A DNA stretch of 64,000 nt from Arthrobacter sp. ZGTC131 (GCF_002929275.1 NZ_PJIK01000005.1:179279-243278); one strand, 5' to 3'. Positions 1 to 9,472 are shown, counted from the first letter of the stretch. Notes: generated from the letters alone by a model not told the origin. Translations and numbers: made by a program.

Positions 1-902
1 GTGTGGTCCATGTTGACCAGAAGCTTGTCCCGGGTGATGCCCGCGTTGTGGACCACTATGTCCAGGCGCCCGTGGCGTCCGACAGCGTGGTCAATGATCC
101 TGGCGCCGGCGTCTTCCCGGCTGATGTCCAGTTGCAGGGCTGTTCCCCTGACGTCGTTGGCAACCTCGGCGAGGTGGTCGCCTGCGGCAGGAATATCGAC
201 CGCCACCACCGTCGCGCCGTCCCGGTGGAGCGTGCGGGCGATCGCGGCACCGATCCCGCGCGCGGCCCCCGTCACGACGGCGACCTTTCCTGCGAGCGGC
301 GTATCCACGTCGTCGGGAAGCCTGCCGTCCGAAGAGCCGACCCGCACGAACTGGCCGTCCACGAACGCGGACCGCGCGGAAAGGAAGAACCCGAGCGCGC
401 CCAGCGCTCCCGGAGCGGTGGCGCTCACACCGTCGGCCAGAAGGATGCCGTTGCCCGTGGCACCGGCACGGAGTTCCTTGGCCAGCGAGCGGAGCAGCCC
501 GTCGACGCCCTGCCGGGCGGCAGCGGCGGCCGGCGTGCCGCCGTCGGGCACGCGCGAAACGGTGAGGACGCGTCCATTAGGAGCAAGGTCGCGCAAGGAC
601 GGCGCCGCCCTCAGGACCGGCTCCTCAAGGTCCCCGGGCTTTTCGAGGTCGTCGAGGACCAGGACGATCCCGCCGAGCTTCTCCCGGGGGACGGCATGGC
701 GCCGGACGTCAAGGTCCCAGGCGAGAAGGTCAGCGGCGAGGGCGTCCGCTCCCGCGCTTGAGCCCACAACCAGCAACGGGCCGTTGACCAGGGGTTGGCC
801 GGGTTCGTGGCGCCGAAGCAAGGCCGGCTGCGGGAGCCCGAGTTTCTTTGCAACATCCCGGCCAAGGCCCTTGCTGACCATCCGTGTGTAAGTGTCCGTC
901 AT
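1..902 (-). CDS. Long-form 3-oxoacyl-ACP/CoA reductase (FabG4-like SDR), partial at window edge
   Basis: NAD(P)H-dependent SDR that would reduce 3-oxoacyl thioesters. The frame stays open from the ATG at 902 to the window edge, giving about 300 residues without the C-terminus. The first ~200 residues are a degenerate Rossmann-like half, followed by a canonical SDR half with the nucleotide motif TGAARGIG and the HNAG motif. This two-part layout matches the high-molecular-weight FabG of mycobacteria (FabG4, about 450 aa), not ordinary 240-aa FabG. The active-site Ser/Tyr/Lys lie outside the window. It starts 9 bp after the thiolase stop, so the two are almost certainly co-transcribed and may act in sequence in chain elongation or beta-oxidation. 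The family is confident; the substrate is inferred. Confidence 0.85.
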   Translation of the reverse strand, partial: MTDTYTRMVSKGLGRDVAKKLGLPQPALLRRHEPGQPLVNGPLLVVGSSAGADALAADLLAWDLDVRRHAVPREKLGGIVLVLDDLEKPGDLEEPVLRAAPSLRDLAPNGRVLTVSRVPDGGTPAAAAARQGVDGLLRSLAKELRAGATGNGILLADGVSATAPGALGALGFFLSARSAFVDGQFVRVGSSDGRLPDDVDTPLAGKVAVVTGAARGIGAAIARTLHRDGATVVAVDIPAAGDHLAEVANDVRGTALQLDISREDAGARIIDHAVGRHGRLDIVVHNAGITRDKLLVNMDH

Positions 903-911
903 GAGGATCCC

Positions 912-2279
912 CTACTGTGCTTCCAGCAGGGCCACGACGCCCTGGCCGCCGGCGGCGCAGATGGAGATCAGGCCGAGGGCAGGGCGCCCGTCGGGAGCGC
1001 CCTTTTCGTGCAGCATCTTGGCGAGAGAGGCCACAATGCGGCCGCCGGTGGCAGCGAACGGATGGCCAGCCGCGAGGGAGGACCCGTTGACGTTCAGCCT
1101 GGAACGGTCCACCTTCCCGAACGCTCCTTCCAGCCCCAGCCTGGTCCGGCCGAATTCCTCGTCTTCCCAGGCGGCCAGCGTGCTCAGCACAGTGCCGGCA
1201 AACGCCTCATGGATCTCGAAGTAGTCGATGTCATCCAGCGTCAGGCCGTTGCGCGCCAGCAGACGCGGCACGGCGAAGGCCGGAGCCATCAGGAGACCGT
1301 CCTTGCCGTGCACAAAATCCACGGCGGCGGCCACGCCGTCCAGAATGGTGGCGAGCTTGGGCAAGTCGTGCTGGTCCGCCCACTCCTCCGATGCCAGAAG
1401 GACGGTGGAAGCGCCGTCGGTCAGCGGCGTGGAGTTGCCTGCCGTCATGGTGGCCTGCGATCCGAGGTTCCGGCCGAAGACCGGCTTCAGGGACGCCAGC
1501 TTGTCGAGGCTCGTGTCGGCCCTGAGGTTGGAGTCCCTGGTGAGCCCGCGGTACGGGGTGAGGAGGTCGTCGAAGAAGCCGGCGTCGTAGGCCGCTGCAA
1601 GGTTGCGGTGGCTGTTGTACGCCAGCTCGTCCTGGGCCTCACGGGTGATCTTCCACTGGGCAGTGGTGAGGGCCTGGTGCTCCCCCATGGACAGGCCTGT
1701 CCGCGGCTCGCCCGTATTCGGTGCGTCCGGCGCCAGGTCCTTCGGACGCAGGCGGGCAAGGATCTGCAGGCGCTGCGGCAGCGTCTTGGCCCGGCTGAGG
1801 TCGAGGAGGACTTCCCGGAGTCCCTCGCTGACGGCGATCGGTGCGTCGGAGGCCGAGTCGACACCGCCGGCGATGGCGGAGTCAATCTGTCCAAGCTTGA
1901 TCTTGTTGGCCAGGCCCAGGACCGTTTCCAGGCCCGTGGCGCAGGCCTGCTGGAGGTCATAGGCCGGCGTTTCAGCAGAGAGCGCAGAGCCCAGCACGGC
2001 CTCGCGGGTCAGGTTGAAATCCCGCGAGTGCTTCAGAACGGCGCCGGCGGCAACTTCGCCGATGCGCTCATCCTGCAGCCCGAAGCGGGCGATCAGTCCG
2101 TCTAGGGCGGCCGTCAGCATGTCCTGGTTGGACGACTTGGTGTAGGCGCCACCCGTCCGGGCGAACGGAATCCTGTTGCCGCCCACCACCACGGCGCGGC
2201 GTACGGCGTGTGCGGATGAAGCGGCCCGCGACGCAGCGGGCGCCTCGGGTCCATTTACTGACTGTCCGTCGATGGACAT
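912..2279 (-). CDS. Acetyl-CoA C-acyltransferase (thiolase, FadA2/FadI-like)
   Basis: A 455-aa thiolase that cleaves or forms 3-ketoacyl-CoA. All catalytic motifs are visible: the nucleophilic Cys in QQACATG, the HEAFAG and AAGHPFAATGGR motifs, and the C-terminal Cys in ICAAGGQG. The ATG at 2279 has AAGGAG about 5 nt upstream. The N-terminal ~27 residues are Ala-rich before the real fold begins at VVVGGNRIPFARTGG. It is the first gene of a leftward operon with the long FabG and is divergent from a TetR gene across a perfect palindrome. The set thiolase/long FabG/acyl-CoA dehydrogenase resembles mycobacterial fadA2-fabG4-fadE5. Whether it works in degradation or synthesis cannot be told from sequence. 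Confidence 0.9.
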   Translation of the reverse strand: MSIDGQSVNGPEAPAASRAASSAHAVRRAVVVGGNRIPFARTGGAYTKSSNQDMLTAALDGLIARFGLQDERIGEVAAGAVLKHSRDFNLTREAVLGSALSAETPAYDLQQACATGLETVLGLANKIKLGQIDSAIAGGVDSASDAPIAVSEGLREVLLDLSRAKTLPQRLQILARLRPKDLAPDAPNTGEPRTGLSMGEHQALTTAQWKITREAQDELAYNSHRNLAAAYDAGFFDDLLTPYRGLTRDSNLRADTSLDKLASLKPVFGRNLGSQATMTAGNSTPLTDGASTVLLASEEWADQHDLPKLATILDGVAAAVDFVHGKDGLLMAPAFAVPRLLARNGLTLDDIDYFEIHEAFAGTVLSTLAAWEDEEFGRTRLGLEGAFGKVDRSRLNVNGSSLAAGHPFAATGGRIVASLAKMLHEKGAPDGRPALGLISICAAGGQGVVALLEAQ

Positions 2280-2307
2280 GCGTTCTCCTTGGGTCCGGGC
2301 TAGTTAT

Positions 2308-2340
2308 CGATACCCAGCGTACCTGATACGCTGGGTATCG
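2308..2340. promoter_or_regulatory. Perfect palindromic operator between thiolase and tetR
   Basis: The arms CGATACCCAGCGTA and TACGCTGGGTATCG are exact reverse complements (14 bp each) separated by 5 bp. The site lies in the 60-bp divergent spacer, and its last base is the first base of the tetR GTG codon. Its size and symmetry suit a TetR-family dimer or pair of dimers, so the adjacent TetR protein probably binds here and represses both directions. Confidence 0.8.
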
Positions 2341-3026
2341 TGAATACGAGGCAGACTGATGGAGACCCCCTGTCCGGACCCGCGGCCGTAGACGGCCGCG
2401 CTTCCAGGTGGCAGTCCCACCGCGAGGAGCGCCGGCGGGAGCTCATAAAGTCTGCCCGGCGGGCAGTTCACGCTTTGGGAAGTGACGCCTCCATGGAGGA
2501 CATCGCCACGGCAGCCGGCACGTCAAAGTCCGTCTTCTACCGGTACTTCGGGGACAAGGCCGGGCTGCAGCAGGCCGTGGGCGAAGTGGTGCTCAGCCAG
2601 ATGCAGCGCCGCATCCGGGAAGCGGCCCAAAGCGCGCAGACCCCGCGCGAAGGGCTGTTCGCCATGGTCTCCGCGTACCTTCAGATGGCCGAGACAAGCC
2701 CCAACGTCTACACCTTCGTGACCCGCTATTCCGCAGGGGATCCCGACGGCGGCCCCACTGCCATTGCCACGGCGGGTGCGCTGGGGCACTTCTTCGACTC
2801 CATCGCAGACATGATCGCCCGGCCCATGCGCGCGCATCTCGGCGAAGGCAAGGAAGCCGTGATCGGCTACTGGCCGAACGCGGCGATCGGACTGGTCCGC
2901 AATGCGGGCGAGCAGTGGCTGGCCAGCCCGGACTCGCCGGCGAAACCGGACCAGGAGACCATGGCCCGCCAGATCACCGCCTGGCTGTGTGTAGGCATCG
3001 CACCCGAACTTCCCGACGTTCAGTAA
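2340..3026 (+). CDS. TetR/AcrR family transcriptional regulator
   Basis: A 228-aa repressor with an N-terminal helix-turn-helix (about residues 30-75: RRELIKSARRAVHALG, SMEDIATAAGTSKSVFYRYFGDK) followed by a variable, mostly helical ligand-binding domain. The GTG at 2340 is the only good upstream start in frame; no ATG or GTG follows before the HTH. It has no Shine-Dalgarno because it abuts the palindrome, which suggests a leaderless mRNA. It sits between divergent thiolase and acyl-CoA dehydrogenase genes and 34 bp before the latter. The likely role is an acyl-CoA-responsive, autoregulated repressor of this lipid cluster; the ligand is inferred from context only. Confidence 0.88.
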   Translation: MNTRQTDGDPLSGPAAVDGRASRWQSHREERRRELIKSARRAVHALGSDASMEDIATAAGTSKSVFYRYFGDKAGLQQAVGEVVLSQMQRRIREAAQSAQTPREGLFAMVSAYLQMAETSPNVYTFVTRYSAGDPDGGPTAIATAGALGHFFDSIADMIARPMRAHLGEGKEAVIGYWPNAAIGLVRNAGEQWLASPDSPAKPDQETMARQITAWLCVGIAPELPDVQ

Positions 3027-3060
3027 CCCCTCAATTGTCAGAACCAACGAAGGAATCGAC

Positions 3061-5148
3061 ATGACCGAAGTAGCGGACCGCCCCACGGGCACATCCTCCC
3101 GTCCCGCCCCCGCGGACCAGCCCGCCGTCGACGTCGCTGCGCTCGGCGAGCAGCTGCTGGGCAAGTGGGCGCACGTCCGGCGCCAGGCCCGCGAACTTGC
3201 CGCGCGCCCCGAACTGCACAAGACAGAGGGACTGACCCATACCGAACACCGCACGCGCACTTTCGGCCAGCTGCGCTACCTTGTGGAGAACGACGCCGTC
3301 CACCGCGCCTTCCCGGCAGCCCTCGGCGGCTCGGACGATCACGGCGGAAACATTGCGGGCTTCGAGGAACTGGTCACCGCCGACCCGTCCCTGCAGATCA
3401 AGGCCGGCGTACAGTGGGGACTCTTCGGCTCGGCCGTGATGCATTTGGGCACTGGGGAGCACCACCGCAAATGGCTCCCCGGCATCATGAACCTGGACAT
3501 CCCGGGCTGCTTCGCCATGACGGAGACCGGCCATGGCTCGGACGTCGCCAGCATCGCCACCACTGCCACGTACGACGCCGGCATGCAGGAGTTCGTGCTC
3601 AACACGCCTTTCCGTGCGGCCTGGAAGGACTACATCGGCAACGCCGCCATCGACGGGCTCGGCGCCGTTGTTTTCGCCCAGCTGGTGACTCGCGGCGTGA
3701 ACCACGGGGTCCATGCGTTCTACGTCAACCTCCGCGATCCCGCCACCAAGGAATTCCTCCCCGGCATCGGCGGCGAGGACGACGGCGTGAAGGGCGGCCT
3801 CAACGGCATCGACAACGGACGCCTGCACTTCAGCGACGTCCGGATCCCCCGCACCAACCTGCTCAACCGTTACGGTGACGTGGACGCGGACGGCAACTAC
3901 AGTTCCCCGATTGCCAGCCCGGGCCGGCGCTTCTTCACCATGCTGGGCACGTTGGTGCAGGGCCGGGTAAGCCTCGACGGCGCCGCGGTGGCCGCGTCCA
4001 AGCTGGCGCTGAAGACTGCCATCACCTATGCCGCCGAACGCCGCCAGTTCAACTCCTCCTCGCTCACGGAGGAGGAGGTTCTCCTGGACTACCAGCGGCA
4101 TCAGCGCCGGCTCTTCACCCGCCTGGCCACCACCTACGCCGCCGGCTTCGCCCACGAACAGCTGCTGCAGAAGTTCGACGACGTCTTCTCCGGTGCGCAC
4201 GACTCCGACGCGGACCGCCAGGACCTCGAGACACTGGCCGCGGCCCTCAAGCCGCTCAGCACCTGGCACGCCCTCGACACCCTGCAGGAGTGCCGCGAAG
4301 CCTGCGGCGGCGCCGGGTTCCTGATCGAAAACCGCTTCGCCTCGCTGCGGGCCGACCTCGACGTCTATGTCACCTTCGAGGGAGATAACACCGTGCTCCT
4401 CCAGTTGGTGGCCAAGCGGCTGCTCGCGGACTACGCCAAGGAATTCCGCAGCGTCAATTTCGGTGTCCTGGCCAGGTACGTGGTGAACCAGGCTGCAGGG
4501 AACGCCGTCCACCGGACCGGCCTCCGCGGTGTGGCGCAGTTCGTGGCGGACACCGGCCTGCCCCAGAAGGCCGCCATCGCGCTGCGGGACGAGGAGAGCC
4601 AGCGCGCGCTGCTGACCGATCGTGTCCAGACCATGGTCGCGGACGCCGGCGGTGCCCTCAGGGGCGCCAGCAAACTCCCCCAGAGAGAGGCTGCTGCGGT
4701 GTTCAACCGGCATCAGGACGAACTCATCGACGCAGCGCAGGCCCATGCGGAACTGCTGCAGTGGGAAGCGTTCACCGAAGCCCTCGCCGGGGTCGAGGAT
4801 CCGGGCACCAAGACGGTGCTCACCTGGCTCAGGGACCTGTTCGGGCTGTCCCTGATCGAGAAGAACCTGTCCTGGTACCTGATGAACGGCAGGCTCTCCA
4901 TGCAGCGCGGGCGCACCGTGGGCGAATACATCAACCGGCTCCTGACCAAGATCCGCCCGCATGCAATGGATCTGGTGGACGCCTTCGGATACGGGCCGGA
5001 CCACCTGCGGGCCGCCATTGCGACGGGCGCAGAGAAGCTGCGGCAGGACGAGGCGCGGGACTATTACCGCGCACAGCGCGCCAGCGGACAAGCCCCGGTG
5101 GATGAAAAGGTGCTCCTCGCGCGGAAGACGCAGTCCGCCAAGGGTTAG
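3061..5148 (+). CDS. Acyl-CoA dehydrogenase / acyl-CoA oxidase-like flavoprotein
   Basis: A 695-aa FAD enzyme that oxidises acyl-CoA to trans-2-enoyl-CoA. At about 230 residues beyond a short-form ACAD, it has the architecture of acyl-CoA oxidases: MTETGHGSDVASI in the central beta domain, a QGRVSLDGAAVAASK stretch, GGAGFLIENR, and DLDVYVTFEGDNTVLLQ carrying the probable catalytic Glu, followed by a long helical C-terminal domain. The ATG at 3061 is preceded by GAAGGA. It lies 34 bp downstream of tetR and is probably co-transcribed with it. Whether electrons go to ETF (dehydrogenase) or O2 (oxidase) cannot be decided here; related actinobacterial proteins carry both names. Confidence 0.88.
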   Translation: MTEVADRPTGTSSRPAPADQPAVDVAALGEQLLGKWAHVRRQARELAARPELHKTEGLTHTEHRTRTFGQLRYLVENDAVHRAFPAALGGSDDHGGNIAGFEELVTADPSLQIKAGVQWGLFGSAVMHLGTGEHHRKWLPGIMNLDIPGCFAMTETGHGSDVASIATTATYDAGMQEFVLNTPFRAAWKDYIGNAAIDGLGAVVFAQLVTRGVNHGVHAFYVNLRDPATKEFLPGIGGEDDGVKGGLNGIDNGRLHFSDVRIPRTNLLNRYGDVDADGNYSSPIASPGRRFFTMLGTLVQGRVSLDGAAVAASKLALKTAITYAAERRQFNSSSLTEEEVLLDYQRHQRRLFTRLATTYAAGFAHEQLLQKFDDVFSGAHDSDADRQDLETLAAALKPLSTWHALDTLQECREACGGAGFLIENRFASLRADLDVYVTFEGDNTVLLQLVAKRLLADYAKEFRSVNFGVLARYVVNQAAGNAVHRTGLRGVAQFVADTGLPQKAAIALRDEESQRALLTDRVQTMVADAGGALRGASKLPQREAAAVFNRHQDELIDAAQAHAELLQWEAFTEALAGVEDPGTKTVLTWLRDLFGLSLIEKNLSWYLMNGRLSMQRGRTVGEYINRLLTKIRPHAMDLVDAFGYGPDHLRAAIATGAEKLRQDEARDYYRAQRASGQAPVDEKVLLARKTQSAKG

Positions 5149-5180
5149 CTTTCCGCTCCCAAAACCTGCTGCTTAATGCG

Positions 5181-5220
5181 CGACGGCGACGCTCCCCACG
5201 CGTGGGGAGCGTCGCCGTCG
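5181..5220. terminator. Bidirectional terminator, perfect 40-bp palindrome
   Basis: Two exact 20-bp arms (CGACGGCGACGCTCCCCACG and its complement) meet without a spacer. The site lies between the convergent ends of the acyl-CoA dehydrogenase and glgA genes and is followed by moderately T-rich DNA, so it should terminate in both directions. Confidence 0.85.
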
Positions 5221-5239
5221 GGCATTAGATTGCTTTGCG

Positions 5240-6436
5240 CTATTTAAGCACTGAGCGGTAGACGTCGAGGGTGGTCTCCGTGATGGACTCCCACGAAAAG
5301 TGCTCTTCCGCCCGCTTCCGCCCGGCCTCGCCCATGGCGCGGGCGCGCTCGGGATCGGACACTACCTCGGTCAGGGCGGCCGCGAAATCGCTGACAAACT
5401 TTTCCGGGTCGAGCGGCGTGCCGGTGCCGTCGGTGACCTGTTCGATCTCCACGAGGAGCCCGGTCTCGCCGTGCTGGACCACCTCGGGGATGCCGCCGGT
5501 GGCGCTGGCAACCACGGCGGCGCCACAGGCCATGGCCTCAAGGTTCACGATGCCGAGCGGCTCGTAGATGGACGGGCACGCGAAGGCAGTGGCGTGGCTG
5601 AGCACCTGGACGAGCTCGTTGCGCGGCAGCATCCGCTCAATGAGCACGACGCCGCTGCGCTGGGCCTGAAGTTCTTCGATCAGCCGTGCAGTCTCCGCGG
5701 CCAGTTCGGGGGTGTCCGCCGCGCCGAGGCACAGCACCAGCTGGACGTCGTCGGGGAGCTTGGCGGCCGACCGCAGGAGGTACGGAACGCCCTTCTGCCG
5801 GGTGTTCCGTCCCACGAACACCACGCTGGGGCGGTCGGGGTCAATGCCGAGCGTGCGGACGGCGTCGTCGTTCTCGTCGCGGTTCCACATGCTGACGTCG
5901 ATGCCGTTGTGCACCACCTTGACCTTGCCGGGGTCCACGTCGGGGTAGCTGCGCAGGATGTCCTGGCGCATGCCCTCGGAGACGGCAATGATGGCAGCGG
6001 CCGCCTCGTAGGCTGTCTTCTCCACCCAGGAGGACAGCGCGTAGCCGCCGCCGAGCTGCTCCGCTTTCCACGGGCGCAGCGGCTCCAGGCTGTGGGCGCT
6101 CAGGACGTGGGGGATGCCGTGCAGCAGCGAGGCCAGGTGGCCGGCCATGTTGGCGTACCAGGTATGCGAATGCACCAGATCCGCGCCGGCGATGTCCGGA
6201 ACGATGCGCAGGTCCACGCCGAGCGTCTGGACCGCGGCGTTGGCCGACCCGAGATCCTCCGGCACGGAGTAGGAAGTCACCGTGGCCCCGTGGTAGTCGG
6301 CGTCCCGGGGCGCACCAAAGGCGCGCACCTGAAGGTCGACGTGCTGGGCCAGGACCCGGCTTAGCTCGGCTACGTGGACGCCCGCGCCACCATAAATCTC
6401 CGGCGGGAACTCTTTAGTCACAATGTCTATTCGCAC
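5240..6436 (-). CDS. glgA: Glycogen synthase / maltose-1-phosphate synthase (GT4, GlgA/GlgM type)
   Basis: A retaining GT4 glycosyltransferase of 398 aa, the short actinobacterial form. Visible features are the N-terminal KEFPPEIYGGAGVHVAEL acceptor/ADP-glucose loop, an HSHTWYANMAG motif, VFVGRNTRQKG at the start of the C-terminal Rossmann domain, and CPSIYEPLGIVNLEAMACG containing the conserved EPLGIVNLE nucleotide-sugar site. The start chosen is GTG at 6436 (VRIDIVTKEF); a TTG three codons earlier is possible. Divergent from glgC with a ~100-bp shared promoter region, as in mycobacteria. The mycobacterial orthologue was reassigned as GlgM, making maltose-1-phosphate from ADP-glucose, so the exact acceptor is uncertain. 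Confidence 0.92.
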   Translation of the reverse strand: MRIDIVTKEFPPEIYGGAGVHVAELSRVLAQHVDLQVRAFGAPRDADYHGATVTSYSVPEDLGSANAAVQTLGVDLRIVPDIAGADLVHSHTWYANMAGHLASLLHGIPHVLSAHSLEPLRPWKAEQLGGGYALSSWVEKTAYEAAAAIIAVSEGMRQDILRSYPDVDPGKVKVVHNGIDVSMWNRDENDDAVRTLGIDPDRPSVVFVGRNTRQKGVPYLLRSAAKLPDDVQLVLCLGAADTPELAAETARLIEELQAQRSGVVLIERMLPRNELVQVLSHATAFACPSIYEPLGIVNLEAMACGAAVVASATGGIPEVVQHGETGLLVEIEQVTDGTGTPLDPEKFVSDFAAALTEVVSDPERARAMGEAGRKRAEEHFSWESITETTLDVYRSVLK

Positions 6437-6536
6437 GATACCCAAGGTAGTCGTTACGGTTGAACTGTTCTAGTGTGAAGGAGTCCGGGCGTGCCGGACT
6501 TTTGGGGAAGTTACGAAGGCGTACAGGAGCGACCAC

Positions 6537-7958
6537 ATGCCGTTGAATAAGAAAGTCCTGGCCATTGTCCTTGCGGGTGGCGAGGGAAACCGTCTCATGC
6601 CATTGACGGCGGACAGGGCCAAACCCGGCGTGCCCTTTGCGGGAAGCTACCGTCTGATCGACTTTGCGCTGTCCAACCTCGTAAATTCCCGCTACCTCCA
6701 GATCGTGGTCCTGACGCAGTACAAGTCCCACAGCCTTGACCGCCACATTTCCGAGACCTGGCGGATGTCAACGCAGCTTGGCAACTATGTGGCCTCCGTC
6801 CCCGCGCAGCAGCGCGTCGGCAAGAGCTGGTTCCTCGGCAGTGCAAACGCCATCTACCAGTCCCTGAACCTGATCCATGACGCCAACCCCGACATCGTCG
6901 TCGTGGTGGGCGCGGACCACGTGTACCGGATGGACTTCGCCCAGATGGTGGAACAGCACGTCCGCAGCGGCGCCAAGGCAACCGTCGCCGCCGTCCGCCA
7001 GCCGCTGAACATGGCCAACCAGTTCGGCGTGATCGAGGTTGACGCCGAAGACTCCCAGAAGATCGCCGCCTTCGTTGAAAAGCCGTCCTCGACGCCCGGC
7101 CTGGCCGCCGATCCCACCCAGTTCCTGGCATCCATGGGCAACTACGTCTTCGACGCCGACGCCCTGGTGGACGCCCTGCACGTCGACGCCGAACGCCTGG
7201 ACACCAAGCACGACATGGGCGGGGACATCATTCCCTACTTCGTGAACCAGGGCGAGGCCGACGTGTACGACTTCACGCTCAACGACATTCCCGGCTCCAC
7301 CGAACGCGACCGCACGTACTGGCGGGATGTCGGCACGATCGATTCGTTCTACGACGCCCACATGGACCTGATCTCGCCGCTGCCGGTGTTCAACCTGTAC
7401 AACTCGGAATGGCCCATCTACACGCGCCAGAGCATCTCCCCGCCTGCTAAGTTCGTCCGCGGCGAGAACAACACCGTGGGCAGCGCCCTGGACTCGATCG
7501 TGGGCAGCGGTGTGGTCATCTCGGGCGGCATCGTGGAGGGTTCGGTCCTCTCCAACGACGTGTACGTGAGCACCGCAAGCCGCGTGGTTGATTCCGTGCT
7601 GATGGACAAGGTCCAGATCGGCGCGGGTGCCGTGGTCCGCCGGGCCATTATCGACAAAAACGTCAAGGTTCCCGCCGGCGCCGCGATCGGCCTGGACGCG
7701 GAACTCGACCGCGCCCGGGGCTTCAAGGTCACGGACTCGGGGATCACCGTGCTGTCGAAGGGCCAGGCCGTTCCGGAGCCGGACGACGCCGAACGGGCCC
7801 TCTCCGCCGCCAACCTCCACCTTGTTCCCAACGCAGTGAAGGCCGCCACCGAGAACTTCCCGGACGTGCGCGAGTCCGTGGAGCAGGCCGGCAAGGTCCA
7901 GGCCTCCGCCGTCGGCGTGGATGCACCAGCGCAGCAGACCATCAACAGCCGCTCCTGA
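6537..7958 (+). CDS. glgC: Glucose-1-phosphate adenylyltransferase
   Basis: Makes ADP-glucose from ATP and glucose-1-phosphate, the committed step of glycogen/GlgM-GlgE synthesis. The 473-aa protein shows the nucleotidyltransferase signature [53 protein letters not shown] and a left-handed beta-helix C-terminal region with hexad-type repeats ([19 protein letters not shown]). An extra ~60-residue Ala/Glu-rich tail follows the usual end near residue 410, so it is longer than the ~404-aa mycobacterial form. The ATG at 6537 has AGGAG upstream. It is divergent from glgA, with which it functions directly. Confidence 0.93.
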   Translation: MPLNKKVLAIVLAGGEGNRLMPLTADRAKPGVPFAGSYRLIDFALSNLVNSRYLQIVVLTQYKSHSLDRHISETWRMSTQLGNYVASVPAQQRVGKSWFLGSANAIYQSLNLIHDANPDIVVVVGADHVYRMDFAQMVEQHVRSGAKATVAAVRQPLNMANQFGVIEVDAEDSQKIAAFVEKPSSTPGLAADPTQFLASMGNYVFDADALVDALHVDAERLDTKHDMGGDIIPYFVNQGEADVYDFTLNDIPGSTERDRTYWRDVGTIDSFYDAHMDLISPLPVFNLYNSEWPIYTRQSISPPAKFVRGENNTVGSALDSIVGSGVVISGGIVEGSVLSNDVYVSTASRVVDSVLMDKVQIGAGAVVRRAIIDKNVKVPAGAAIGLDAELDRARGFKVTDSGITVLSKGQAVPEPDDAERALSAANLHLVPNAVKAATENFPDVRESVEQAGKVQASAVGVDAPAQQTINSRS

Positions 7959-8007
7959 AGTCCCGGTCAATAAGGCTTCATAGGCGGGCCTGAGGCTCGG
8001 CAGGCTG

Positions 8008-8020
8008 TAAAATCAGATCA
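8008..8020 (+). promoter_or_regulatory. Candidate leaderless promoter (-10 TAAAAT) for the SDR gene
   Basis: TAAAAT at 8008-8013 ends 7 nt before the ATG at 8021 and no Shine-Dalgarno is present, which is the geometry of a leaderless actinobacterial transcript. No convincing -35 element is visible. Confidence 0.45.
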
Positions 8021-9472
8021 ATGAGCTCCTCCGATCTGACGCCTGAAGAGATTCAGGCCTGCCTTAAAGTCCTTAACACCATCCACGTCTACGACGAGGA
8101 GCACCCGGACTACGTCTCGATCCGCCGGGCCACGGGCAAAATGTTCAAGGCCGTCAAGCGGCACCGGCGCGTGACCAAGCGGGACCTGATTGCGGAATCC
8201 GACCGCGCCGTCATCGCCCAGACGGCCACGGCCGCGCCGGACCGGATCGACGACGAGACCCGCGGCAATAAGCTCGCGCCGTCAGTTACCGGCAAGGTCG
8301 CGGGACACCTGATCAGATCCAGGCCGTGCTACATCTGCAAGCGGCACTACACGCAGGTGGACGCCTTCTACCACCAGCTCTGCCCGGAATGCGCGGCATT
8401 CAGCCACACCAAGCGTGATGCCAGGACAGACCTGACCGGACGCCGTGCCCTGCTCACCGGCGGCCGCGCGAAGATCGGCATGTACATCGCGCTGCGCCTC
8501 CTGCGCGACGGCGCCCACACCACCATCACCACACGCTTCCCAAAGGACGCCGCGCGCCGCTTCGCCGCCATGGAGGACAGCTCCGACTGGCTGCACCGGC
8601 TGAAGATCGTGGGCATTGACCTCCGCGACCCCTCGCAGGTCATGGCCCTCACCGATTCGGTAAGCGCCGCAGGGCCGCTGGACATCATCATCAATAACGC
8701 CGCGCAGACCGTGCGCCGCTCAGGCAACGCCTACAAGCCGCTCGTGGACGCCGAGGACGAGCCCTTGCCGGCGGCCCTCGAAACCGCCAACGGAGGGCCC
8801 GAGCTCGTGACCTTCGGCCACGCCCACGACAAGCACCCGCTGGCCCTCGCAAGCAGCGTCACCGAGCATCCGGTCCTCGCGGGCGACGCGATCACCTCGC
8901 TGGCGCTGTCCACCGGTTCTGCGTCGCTGGAACGCATCGCGACCGGGACCGCCATCGACGCCGGCGGGCTCGTGCCTGACCTTGCCACGATCAACAGCTG
9001 GACCCAGGTAGTGGACGAGGTGGATCCGCTGGAAATGCTCGAAGTCCAGCTGTGCAACGTCACCGCGCCGTTCCTGCTGGTCAGCAGGCTCCGGGATGCC
9101 ATGCAGCGCTCAACGGCCCGCCGGAAGTACATCGTGAACGTCTCGGCCATGGAAGGGCAGTTCTCCCGCGCCTACAAAGGACCGGGGCACCCGCACACCA
9201 ACATGGCCAAGGCGGCGCTGAACATGATGACCCGGACCAGCGCCCAGGAAATGCTGGACACGGACGGCATCCTCATGACGGCCGTTGACACCGGCTGGAT
9301 CACCGACGAGCGCCCGCACTACACCAAGGTCCGGCTGATGGAGGAAGGCTTCCACGCGCCCCTGGACCTCGTGGACGGCGCAGCACGGGTCTACGATCCC
9401 ATCGTCATGGGCGAAGGCGGCGAGGATCAGTACGGCGTGTTCCTGAAGGACTACAAGCCGAGCCCCTGGTAG
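8021..9472 (+). CDS. SDR-family oxidoreductase with N-terminal zinc ribbon; catalytic Tyr missing
   Basis: A 483-aa protein, twice the size of a usual SDR. Residues 1-100 are a helical lead-in. C103-x2-C106 and C122-x2-C125 form a probable zinc ribbon, and from about residue 145 there is a Rossmann SDR domain with an altered glycine motif, TGGRAKIG, plus IIINNAAQTVRR. A ~90-residue insertion follows the NNAA motif. The catalytic region reads VNVSAMEGQF then HPHTNMAKAAL: Ser and Lys are present, but the position four before the Lys (normally Tyr) is Thr393. It is a single gene after glgC with its own leaderless-type promoter. The family is recognisable in actinobacteria but its substrate is unknown; conventional SDR chemistry is doubtful. 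Confidence 0.8.
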   Translation: MSSSDLTPEEIQACLKVLNTIHVYDEEHPDYVSIRRATGKMFKAVKRHRRVTKRDLIAESDRAVIAQTATAAPDRIDDETRGNKLAPSVTGKVAGHLIRSRPCYICKRHYTQVDAFYHQLCPECAAFSHTKRDARTDLTGRRALLTGGRAKIGMYIALRLLRDGAHTTITTRFPKDAARRFAAMEDSSDWLHRLKIVGIDLRDPSQVMALTDSVSAAGPLDIIINNAAQTVRRSGNAYKPLVDAEDEPLPAALETANGGPELVTFGHAHDKHPLALASSVTEHPVLAGDAITSLALSTGSASLERIATGTAIDAGGLVPDLATINSWTQVVDEVDPLEMLEVQLCNVTAPFLLVSRLRDAMQRSTARRKYIVNVSAMEGQFSRAYKGPGHPHTNMAKAALNMMTRTSAQEMLDTDGILMTAVDTGWITDERPHYTKVRLMEEGFHAPLDLVDGAARVYDPIVMGEGGEDQYGVFLKDYKPSPW

